This document shows positions 1 through 7,609 of a stretch of DNA of 64,000 nt, one piece after another. The notes beneath the pieces were generated by a model, which was not told the origin of the DNA, did not search any database, and saw only the letters and a list, made by a program, of their open reading frames with translations. Source of the DNA: Gordius sp. MW1 (lineage: Eukaryota; Nematomorpha; Gordioida; Gordea; Gordiidae); NCBI GenBank assembly GCA_964036665.1, contig OZ038527.1, positions 21,547,901 to 21,611,900 of the forward strand, read 5' to 3'. Position 1 is the stretch's first letter. Every line of letters begins with the position of its first letter. The translations under genes and the position numbers were made by a program.

Positions 1-40
1 TGTAGGGGAGGACATAGGGTAATTATCAATGTTAACCAAT

Positions 41-400
41 TCAAAAACGAAAAAAAATTTCGATTTATTTGGCCAATGGTCATTTTTTTATTGGTCAGTA
101 GCCAGCGGACGGTCAAAAATTCATATTATCATTGGTATTAACATGAACAAATATTAATTTAATTTAAAAAAATTAAAAAAAAAAATTTGTCCCCTCCCTA
201 ACTTGAACCCCACACCTCCAGTTCACAAGCCGGCGCTATACCCACTATACCATGGTGGCTTTAAAATAGTAGAAGTTATTATGTTATTTATATAGATAAT
301 GAAATAATAAAGTTGTGTTTTATGTTTAGAAAATCAATATATTTCGTCGGTCAGTAGCCAGCGGACGGTCAAAAAGTCATATTATCAATGGTATTAACAA
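41..400. repeat. Degenerate copies of the hairpin repeat
   Basis: Two isolated partial units of the repeat that forms the array further right are seen here. One is near 70-115 (GGCCAATGGTCAT, then a CCAATGG-like arm and CAGCGGACGGTC), the other near 345-375. They are separated by unrelated AT-rich sequence that includes the tRNA-like stretch at 195-259. No coding potential is seen. Confidence 0.6.
195..259 (-). other. tRNA-like sequence, possible tRNA-derived SINE head
   Basis: Read on the minus strand, this stretch begins GCCACCATGGTATAGTGG, which resembles a tRNA D-arm with an A box, and about 35 nt later has GGGTTCAAGTT, a good B-box core. The anticodon-loop position would read TTGTGAA, as in tRNA-His. 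The 3' acceptor strand does not pair with the 5' end, so it is not a functional tRNA. A SINE head or a decayed tRNA pseudogene is more likely. Confidence 0.4.
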
Positions 401-960
401 AAACAAAATATTAATTTAATGTAAAAAAAAATTTAAAAAAAAAGTTTTTTTTTAGTTTTAAAAAAGGGCTAAATTCTTAAACTACCAGCCCGATTCGCTC
501 GAAACTTTACCCGTAGGTGCCCAGGGCGGCCGGGGGTAAAATAACCTTTTCAGATTCCTAAAATACCTTTTCATTTTAAAAATATCGGACATTTCCCTGC
601 CACACGTGCGGTGTAATATCTATGACACGTAGAAAAATTTTACTAATTATATAAACTTACGCGCGCCATCTAATAAAGTACAATTCGTGTTTGAGTTTAA
701 TAGTAGATTCAATTTAATTAGAAATAACGGGCTATGATTATACCTTTGAAGGTTCGAATTTTGTGTTAGTTTCTATCGATATTATCGTAAATTAGAATCT
801 AATACCTATATTTTTTTTTTAAATATTACTTTTTAGGTTTTCTATGAAATCACAATCTAATTAAATGAAATATATTAACCCAATAAAAAAATATATAAGC
901 ATTTATAAGGTTAAAAATATATATTACATAGTTGGCTGTCTGTTAGACCATCTATAATAA
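401..960. other. AT-rich sequence without recognised features
   Basis: Low-complexity A and T runs surround a short GC-richer part at about 480-545. No open frame, tRNA or terminal inverted repeat was recognised. Confidence 0.5.
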
Positions 961-983
961 ATTTTTAGGTTATATATAAAATT

Positions 984-1670
984 TGGCCAATGGTCATTAT
1001 TTTTCATTGGTAAGCAGCCAGGACACGGTAAAAGTGGATATAAATTCATAAGTCAAAAAAAACGAAAAAAAAAATTTTCGAATCACATTTTGGCCAATGG
1101 TCATTTTTTCCATTGGTCAGCAGCCAGGACACGGTAAAAGTGGATATAAACTTATAATAGTCAAAAAAAAAACTAAAAAAAATTTTCGAATCACATTTTG
1201 GCCAATGGTCATTTTTTTCCATTGGTCAGCAGCCAGGACACGGTAAAAGTGGATATAAATTCATAATAGTAAAAAAAAACTAAAAAAAAATTTTCGAATT
1301 ACATTTTGGCCAATGGTCATTTTTTTCCATTGGTCAGCAGCCAGGACACGGTAAAAGTGGATATAAATCCATAATAGTCAAAAAAAACGAAAAAAAAAAT
1401 TTCGAATCACATTTTGGCCAATGGTAATTTTTTTCCATTGGTCAGCAGCCAACGGACGGCCAAAAAGTCATAATAGCAATGGTAGTAACAGAAACAATCA
1501 TAATAGTCAAAAAAAACGAAAAAATAAACTCGGATTCACATTTTGGCCAATGGTCATTTTTTTATTGGTCAGCAGCCAGCGGACGGCCAAAAAGTCTTAT
1601 TATCAATGATAGTAACAAGAACAATCATAAGAGTCAAAAAAAACTCCGGGATTCTAACCCCAAAACTAGT
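984..1670. repeat. Tandem array of ~108-bp hairpin-forming units
   Basis: Six units follow each other, each beginning GGCCAATGGTCATTTTTT and continuing CCATTGGTCAGCAGCCAG. They start near 984, 1092, 1200, 1306, 1415 and 1544, so the spacing is about 107-109 bp, with a longer fifth unit. CCAATGG and CCATTGG in each unit are reverse complements separated by about 9 nt, giving a potential 7-bp hairpin. Units 1-4 carry GGACACGGTAAAAGTGG, while units 5-6 carry a CGGACGGCC variant. Short open frames through the array repeat the same peptide and look like by-products of the periodicity. The same array occurs at 42.86-44.28 kb. Confidence 0.85.
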
Positions 1671-1945
1671 TAAATTGCATAGCAATTACCAAAATTTAAA
1701 TATAGATATACTTATGCATTAATTTAACGTAGCAATTAAAACCCGACCCCGCCCGAAAGCGAGGGAGATAGAGATGAGGGGTGGGGCACCTCTTGATAGA
1801 GATGAGGGGTGGGGCACCTCTTTCTCATGCATTAATTTAAAAAAGCGATAACCTAATATACCCAATGCAAATAGATAGGGAGGTAACGGACAACGGACGG
1901 ACGGACGGACACCAAAAAACGAGCCCATAAATTGCATAGCAATTA
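1671..1945. repeat. Terminal block of the hairpin array, bounded by AATTGCATAGCAATT palindromes
   Basis: This block lies between two copies of TTAAATTGCATAGCAATT-like sequence, whose core AATTGC-ATA-GCAATT is a perfect 6-bp inverted repeat. Inside is a local direct duplication of GATAGAGATGAGGGGTGGGG and a GGAC tetranucleotide run near 1890-1910. A very similar block occurs at 44542-44695, and its last part recurs at 18845-18906. It therefore looks like the end of a mobile or satellite-type element. Confidence 0.7.
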
Positions 1946-2500
1946 AAAATGCATAATTAATACGGATTTGTAAATCTTTAAAATATCTATAATGGATAAA
2001 GGAATAATTTAATATTTACAATGACTATCGATTAATACAATCCAAACAAAAATTTTAATTACGCTCTGAGATAGAATATATTAACACAAGGATAGAAAGG
2101 ATTGAACAAACTAGTGTTTCGATCTCGTCTCGGTCTCGCAAACAAATTATCGTCTGGTCTCCGGTGCCATTATGAAATTATCAATTTCGTCTCGTCTCGG
2201 TGTAAAAAAATCTCCCCTCTAGACGAGAAGTCTTGACATGTCTCGACTTTTAAAATTTTATATGCTATCTTAATTATTCCAAGTTTTTATAAATTAACTT
2301 TACAAACATGTCCATTTACATTTTTGAACTAGCTGGGAACATTAGGAAGCAATGGCAAAAATAACTAATCTTTGGATAAATAATTTTAGACAAGTATTTT
2401 AACCCTCTAATACAACAGTTATAAGTTCGTCTATATTAAATTTTCGAATGTTTATTATGTTGTTATAGTAAGTTGAAAAGTACGAGTAGATACTTTTTAT
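1946..2500. other. AT-rich sequence with a TCTCGTCTCGG repeat
   Basis: Mostly AT-rich. Around 2115-2245 is a stretch with repeated CTCGTCTCGGTCTCG-like words and their near complements, related to a stretch at about 47815-47905. This is probably a small dispersed element, but its ends could not be fixed. No gene is seen. Confidence 0.45.
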
Positions 2501-2764
2501 CCTTATTCACAGTGGCATAGGTTCCAGCGGATGGCGGAATGAACAAAATTTCGGGAAAGAATAAACGTTGGATAGCTTAAACGAGAGATGAGCTTTACCA
2601 TCAAGTTTGAAAGTAAAACTGGATAGGTCAATTATACAGTACAATAGTACTGTATAGCTCGGAAAAATGGCCTATACGGAAACGTAAGCAATATTTAATG
2701 TCTATCGAGATTAGATGTTAAAATGGATGTTAGGAATAAGCAAAAAACAACCCCAACACATATA
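2500..2764 (+). pseudogene. LINE relic, left half (reverse transcriptase C-terminal part)
   Basis: Conceptual translation with several frame breaks gives LYSSEKWPIRKRKQYLMS followed by MLKWMLGISKKQPQH. These match the conserved LINE pattern of LLYGSE.W then MLRWM.G. found in RTE-like endonuclease/reverse transcriptase proteins. The relic stops exactly at the LTR element and resumes at 7293, where the reading QH-IY-IKPKF continues across the target site. Stops and frameshifts show that it is dead. Confidence 0.7.
2760..2764. repeat. Target site duplication ATATA, left copy
   Basis: ATATA here and at 7293-7297 flank the LTR element. Removing the element and one copy restores a continuous LINE reading frame across the junction, which independently supports this as the target duplication. 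Three extra bases (ATA, 2765-2767) lie between the duplication and the LTR edge deduced from the primer binding site. Confidence 0.65.
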
Positions 2765-2767
2765 ATA

Positions 2768-3073
2768 TATTTTATAGCGTAATAAAATGCGTAAGAAAGG
2801 GAAAAAATCCAAGAATGCATTTATGCGATAATTTGGTAATATATAGGAAAAAGCGTGGGAATAATAATGTACTTAATTACAATAATGAATGCGAACTCAA
2901 ATCATGGTGAGAGTGTGGGAAAGTAACTAATGATATTATAACTAATGGGTGAGAGTGTGGGAGTATTAACTAAAAAGGAAAAGCACTAATGAGTTAATTT
3001 GAGTATGGGAAAAGGCTTAATTTGAGTATGGGAAAAGGCTTAATTTGAGTATGGGAAAAGGCGAGCTACAGCA
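2768..3073 (-). repeat. 3' LTR of the Ty3/gypsy element
   Basis: This 306-bp direct repeat matches 6987-7292 with no difference seen. In element orientation it begins TGCTGTAGCTCGCC. Its U3 part carries three tandem copies of a ~23-bp unit (TTTGAGTATGGGAAAAGGC core on the plus strand, 2997-3062) and two copies of GGTGAGAGTGTGGGA (near 2907 and 2946), which could be promoter or enhancer repeats. Confidence 0.92.
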
Positions 3074-3086
3074 TTTCTTTCCCCTT
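3074..3086 (-). other. Polypurine tract
   Basis: In element orientation AAGGGGAAAGAAA lies immediately upstream of the 3' LTR, the expected position and composition of the plus-strand primer for reverse transcription. The gag-pol stop codon TAA (3085-3087) overlaps its first bases. Confidence 0.85.
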
Positions 3087-6000
3087 AATCGATTCCGTAT
3101 CTTTGCATCGGGTATTTAATTCGGGTCGACCGTCGTGGTAGTGTAGGTGAAGGTAGTCCAACTACGTCAGGATCGATCGGCAAACGGGGCGGGGACGTAA
3201 GTGGTATCGTCGAAGATGTGGATGGTGGCGAGTTAAAAGGAAGGGTCGTAGATGGAAGAGTATTAATGGAGGGCGTCATAGGTGGTGTACGTGAAAAACT
3301 AGCTTGCTCCGTGCTGTAATCGTCAAATGGTGAATCATTTGCCAAGTCTGTAGAAGGAGAGGGGCAGGGCGTTGTCACCTGTGTAGGCAAGTCTTCTTCC
3401 ATGATTGTATCCGATCGTTTCCTTATGTGGTCGCCATGTCTTTTCCACATCATACCTTCTTCTGTTTCGATTACGTAAGAAACGGGACCAAGTATTTTAC
3501 GAACGACTCCCTTGCACCACAATTTGTCACTACTTGTAAAATCTCTCACCCAGACTTTGTCACCGATTAAAAATTTTCTTCTAATAAAATTATCTTCTTC
3601 AAGTTCCCCTACCATCATGTGTGGTTTTAAAAAACTAAACAAACTTAAGGGGTGAATTTTGATTAACAAATCTGCTGGGGTAAAACCAGTTGTAGGATGG
3701 ATAGTATTCCTGTAAGAAAACAAGAAATTAAATAATTTATCATTTTTAAAATTTTGCGACTTATATAGGAAATTTTTAAAGGTTCGAATAAAACGTTCGG
3801 CTTCTCCATTAGAACGAGGGTGGTAAGGACTTGAATAAATGTTTCGAATATTATTTTTTTTGCAATATCCCTTGAATTCAGCACTTGTAAATTGTGGACC
3901 ATTATCTGAAACAATGGAATTAGGTAGTCCGAAACGAGCAAATATCGATTCGAGGGCATTGATAGTGCACGATGCACTAATGCTGGTCATAGGGAATATC
4001 TCTGGCCATTTGGTATATGCATCGACCAAAATTAGATAATAATAACCGTGAATAGAACCACAAAAATCTAAATGTAGCCTAGACCAAGGTTTACCAGGGT
4101 TTGTCCATTTTTGGGGAGCTAATTCTGGTGTTCCAGAAAACCACTCTTGGCAATTTTTACAATTATTAACGTAATTTTGGATGTCCTTATCGATACCTGG
4201 ATACCATAAATGTTGACGGGCTAGAATCCTAGAGCGGGTCATACCAGGATGGCCTAAATGGAGCATATATAAAATATCTTTTCTTAATTTTTGTGGAATG
4301 ACCACCCTATATCCCCAGAAAAGGCATCCTTTTAGCGTTGTTAATTCTTTTTGGCGTTGATGGTACACGACTAGTTCCGATTCCACTTTTTTGGGCCAAC
4401 CGTGAAGTACGTAATTATATACTTGTCCTAGAACAGGATCTTGACGGGTATGTCTGGCCACATCTGCCGATGTAATTGGTAATTGCTTAAATGTTTCTTC
4501 GTAAATAGCACAAATATCTCCCTCTTGAGATATTGTTTCGTCCGGAACAGCTAACCTTGAGAGCATATCTGCACGAGCGTTTTCTTTGGTATTCTTATAT
4601 CTAATATTAAATTGGTACGGTGTTGTAAATAAAGCCCATCGTTGAAGTCGCGCCGATACAGCTTGAGGTACGTTTTTGGTTTGATTAAATATTGATAATA
4701 GTGGTTTGTGGTCTGTTACTAGAGTGAAGGTTTGGCCATAAATGTATTCTCGAAATTTTTGAAATGCAAATATAATGGCTAACGCTTCTTTTTCAATTTG
4801 GCTGTAATTTCTCTCCGCAGCGTTGAGTGTGCGCGAGGCAAAAGAAATGGGATGCTCGTACCCCTTAATTTCATGTGATAAAACGGCGCCGATACCTTCC
4901 GCTGAAGCATCGGTGGAGAGTAGCAATGGTAATTGAGGATTAAAATGAACTAAAACAGGAGCATTAATTATTTTTTTCTTTATTTTATTAATGGCATTTA
5001 TACAATCTTGTGTCCAATTCCATTTCACTGATTTTCTTAATAATTTATACAACGGTTGTGCTAGAGTCGAAAAATTTTGTATAAACTTAGCATAATAGGT
5101 AGCCATGCCTAAGAAAGATTGTAATTCTTTAATTGATGTAGGGTCAGGAGCATTTATAATTGCCTTAGTATTTTTGTTAGTTGTGTGAATTCCTTCCTCG
5201 TTTATTATATGTCCAAGATATTCAATTGATTTTTGTAAAAAATTACATTTTTCTCGTTTTAATTTTATATTAGCCTCATCCAATATTTTAAACACTATTT
5301 CGAGATTTTTATTGTGATCCTCAATTGTTTTCCCAGACACGATAATGTCGTCTAAATAACATACTACACCATTAATGTTCCTAAATAATGAGTCTATGAA
5401 GCGCTGAAATATCGCTGGGGCAGAAGCAATTCCGAATGGAAGTCGAGTATATTGAAAAAGTCCTCTGTGGGTATTAATTGTTAAAATATTTTGTGATTTT
5501 TCAGTAATTTTAATTTGATAATAAGCTTCCTTTAGGTCTAATATGGAGAAATATCTAAAACCTGCTAATTTAGAAAACAAGTCTTGGATTCGGGGAAGAG
5601 GGTATTTTTCAACAACTAGATTATTATTCAAATTTCGGAAATCTCCACAAATTCGTAATCCCCCATTTTTTTTAAGAACAGTAACAATGGGCGCTGCATA
5701 GTCGGCATATTTTACAGATTTCAAAACCCCTTCATTAACTAGTCGGTCTAACTCCTTATCCACTTTTTCTTTAATAAAATAAGGGATTGGTCTGGGCCGA
5801 AAAAATTTAGGAGAGGATTCGGGTTTAAGTTTAAGTGTTGTATAAAAATCAATAACTCCGGTGGATTTATTATCAAATAACGAAGAATATTTGTTAGTAA
5901 TATCATTCAAATTATTGTAACAATTAACCATATTGATTGAAGAGGGAGTGGTATCATCTTTAATCCATTTATGTGCCAGTTGAATTAGGATATGGGGAAA

Positions 6001-6987
6001 ATGTTGCAACCAATCGCGTCCTAATATGTTGTGGCCATGGCCTTCTGATACGATTAACGGCAATTTAAATCGTTTGCCATTTTCAGATACTGTCACCTCG
6101 GTTTTTCCTTTCGTTGGTATGGTTGTACCATTATAGCTCTTTAAGATAGTTTTGAGTGGAGAAACGTTCCGTACTACAATGTTTCCTCCATTCACCATTG
6201 TCACTGATGACCCTGTATCAATTTCAAAATTAACATCTAGATCATTTACCTTTAATGTATAAGTGGGAAATGACGAATATCCCTTCAAATAATTCACTTG
6301 ATGATGCGTAACACTGCATTCGCTCTTGCATATTTTTCCAATGTGTCCCTTTTTTTGACATTTAAAACAAACTGCAGTTCGAAATTTACACATGGCCCGA
6401 TTATGATTCCCCCCGCATGAATAACAATAATTTAAGGACCTGGGTTTTACCAAATGAATTGTTTCCGAATGATTCAATAATTGCGATTGTAGTTCTGCCC
6501 TTTCCATGGCGCGAGAGGTGTCCAGCGCAATTTGCCATGTCAAATTTTCTATGCCTAAAAGGCGTTCAACAATCTTTGTTTTCTTTAATCCAGCTACAAA
6601 CCTATCACGGAGGCTACTTTCAAGGTTCGATCCGAATTCGCAATGGATTGCCACCCCCTTTAATCTTGCTGTAAATGCATCGATGGTTTCATCATCCATT
6701 TGGGACAACTTATTAAATTTGTAGCGTTGTACGATTGGGTTTAATTTGGGAGAATAAAAGTTTTTTAGGGCTAAACATAATTCTTCAAAAGGAAGGTTTG
6801 CAGGGTCCTGGGGGGCAATAAGGTTTGTAAGTAATTCGAAATTTTCGGTACCTATAACGGATAGAAATAAGGATTTTTTATCGCAACCGATAACATTGTG
6901 AAAATGGTTGAATTGTGACAAGTATAAGTCAAAACTATCGGTAGGATTATATTGATGGAATTGTATATTGGAATTCGACCGCGCCAT
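3085..6987 (-). CDS. gag-pol: Gag-Pol polyprotein of Ty3/gypsy retrotransposon
   Basis: One uninterrupted 1300-residue frame. Gag-like region 1-180; two CCHC zinc knuckles at about 188-200 (CYSCGGNHNRAMC) and 207-220 (CFKCQKKGHIGKIC); aspartic protease with DTG at about 257-259; reverse transcriptase about 400-575 with YLDD at 544-547; RNase H from about 690 with TDAS and TDHKPL; integrase about 905-1110 with an H2C2 finger and DD35E residues (D in HLDFCG, D in SDNGPQ, E in SNGEAERF); then a GDKVWVRDF segment and a Pro/Ser/Thr-rich tail. Gag and Pol are in one frame, so no frameshift is needed. The ATG lies at the LTR edge and its TG is the start of the primer binding site. All catalytic motifs looked for are present. 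The protein would make the particle, copy the RNA and integrate the DNA. Confidence 0.95.
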   Translation of the reverse strand: MARSNSNIQFHQYNPTDSFDLYLSQFNHFHNVIGCDKKSLFLSVIGTENFELLTNLIAPQDPANLPFEELCLALKNFYSPKLNPIVQRYKFNKLSQMDDETIDAFTARLKGVAIHCEFGSNLESSLRDRFVAGLKKTKIVERLLGIENLTWQIALDTSRAMERAELQSQLLNHSETIHLVKPRSLNYCYSCGGNHNRAMCKFRTAVCFKCQKKGHIGKICKSECSVTHHQVNYLKGYSSFPTYTLKVNDLDVNFEIDTGSSVTMVNGGNIVVRNVSPLKTILKSYNGTTIPTKGKTEVTVSENGKRFKLPLIVSEGHGHNILGRDWLQHFPHILIQLAHKWIKDDTTPSSINMVNCYNNLNDITNKYSSLFDNKSTGVIDFYTTLKLKPESSPKFFRPRPIPYFIKEKVDKELDRLVNEGVLKSVKYADYAAPIVTVLKKNGGLRICGDFRNLNNNLVVEKYPLPRIQDLFSKLAGFRYFSILDLKEAYYQIKITEKSQNILTINTHRGLFQYTRLPFGIASAPAIFQRFIDSLFRNINGVVCYLDDIIVSGKTIEDHNKNLEIVFKILDEANIKLKREKCNFLQKSIEYLGHIINEEGIHTTNKNTKAIINAPDPTSIKELQSFLGMATYYAKFIQNFSTLAQPLYKLLRKSVKWNWTQDCINAINKIKKKIINAPVLVHFNPQLPLLLSTDASAEGIGAVLSHEIKGYEHPISFASRTLNAAERNYSQIEKEALAIIFAFQKFREYIYGQTFTLVTDHKPLLSIFNQTKNVPQAVSARLQRWALFTTPYQFNIRYKNTKENARADMLSRLAVPDETISQEGDICAIYEETFKQLPITSADVARHTRQDPVLGQVYNYVLHGWPKKVESELVVYHQRQKELTTLKGCLFWGYRVVIPQKLRKDILYMLHLGHPGMTRSRILARQHLWYPGIDKDIQNYVNNCKNCQEWFSGTPELAPQKWTNPGKPWSRLHLDFCGSIHGYYYLILVDAYTKWPEIFPMTSISASCTINALESIFARFGLPNSIVSDNGPQFTSAEFKGYCKKNNIRNIYSSPYHPRSNGEAERFIRTFKNFLYKSQNFKNDKLFNFLFSYRNTIHPTTGFTPADLLIKIHPLSLFSFLKPHMMVGELEEDNFIRRKFLIGDKVWVRDFTSSDKLWCKGVVRKILGPVSYVIETEEGMMWKRHGDHIRKRSDTIMEEDLPTQVTTPCPSPSTDLANDSPFDDYSTEQASFSRTPPMTPSINTLPSTTLPFNSPPSTSSTIPLTSPPRLPIDPDVVGLPSPTLPRRSTRIKYPMQRYGID
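6975..6986 (-). other. Primer binding site for tRNA-Ser(AGA)
   Basis: In element orientation TGGCGCGGTCGA follows the 5' LTR directly. It is complementary over 12 nt to the 3' end TCGACCGCG plus CCA of the tRNA-Ser(AGA) gene at 38565-38646. The same bases encode the start of Gag (Met-Ala-Arg-Ser), because the gag ATG begins one base before the site. Confidence 0.88.
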
Positions 6988-7292
6988 ATTTTATAGCGTA
7001 ATAAAATGCGTAAGAAAGGGAAAAAATCCAAGAATGCATTTATGCGATAATTTGGTAATATATAGGAAAAAGCGTGGGAATAATAATGTACTTAATTACA
7101 ATAATGAATGCGAACTCAAATCATGGTGAGAGTGTGGGAAAGTAACTAATGATATTATAACTAATGGGTGAGAGTGTGGGAGTATTAACTAAAAAGGAAA
7201 AGCACTAATGAGTTAATTTGAGTATGGGAAAAGGCTTAATTTGAGTATGGGAAAAGGCTTAATTTGAGTATGGGAAAAGGCGAGCTACAGCA
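6987..7292 (-). repeat. 5' LTR of the Ty3/gypsy element
   Basis: This copy matches 2768-3073 with no mismatch found by reading both copies. In element orientation it ends ...CGCTATAAAATA directly before the primer binding site. The same three ~23-bp U3 repeats are present at about 7216-7281. Flanked on the right by ATATA (7293-7297). Confidence 0.92.
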
Positions 7293-7600
7293 ATATACAT
7301 CAAGCCAAAGTTTGTAATAATCAGACTTAGATGGTATGGTCATATAGAAGACGAGATGATGGCTACATCGGAAAGAAAATTGAAAGTATGAAACCAGCGA
7401 GAAGGGAAAAGAAGAAGATCCTAGTCTACGTGAAATCACGTAATAAAGCATGATATAAAATCATACAAGATGAGGGATAGGTAAAGAGCTAATTGGATGT
7501 TGAAGACAGACCACCGAGATGCCCAATAGTCATAGGGGAAAACAAAATTATAACACTAAAAGAATATGGAGTCTGCGATATTGACTGTGTCTTAATGTAG
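7293..7600 (+). pseudogene. LINE relic, right half (reverse transcriptase tail)
   Basis: Continuation of the relic at 2500-2764. The translation contains RLRWYGHIEDEM, matching the RLRW.GH. motif near the C-terminus of RTE-like LINE proteins, followed by a basic segment interrupted by stops. The end at about 7600 is approximate. The LTR element split the relic in two. Confidence 0.7.
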
Positions 7601-7609
7601 GCTTTTATA

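Larger units (their letters stand above)
2765..7292 (-). mobile_element. Complete Ty3/gypsy-type LTR retrotransposon
   Basis: A 4.5-kb element in minus orientation. The 5' LTR is 6987-7292 and the 3' LTR is 2768-3073, both 306 bp with no difference found by eye. Between them is one open frame with gag, protease, reverse transcriptase, RNase H and integrase in the Ty3/gypsy order. A primer binding site and a polypurine tract sit directly against the LTRs. There is no envelope-like frame. Matching LTRs, an intact frame and a recognisable target duplication point to a very recent insertion that may still be active. Unusually, the frame overlaps both priming sites, so there is almost no untranslated internal sequence. 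The clade within Ty3/gypsy was not determined. Confidence 0.93.

Noticed and set aside
984-1670. CRISPR-like repeat-spacer pattern
   Set aside because: The units are about 108 bp and almost fully identical, with no unique spacers, in a eukaryotic genome.
1421-1673. Overlapping short open frames in the hairpin array, also at 43184-44005
   Set aside because: They repeat the same peptide with the DNA period, lack start context and other coding signs, and are best explained by the tandem repeat.
2765-7292. Endogenous retrovirus with envelope gene
   Set aside because: The frame ends after integrase and the LTR follows directly; there is no room for an envelope gene.
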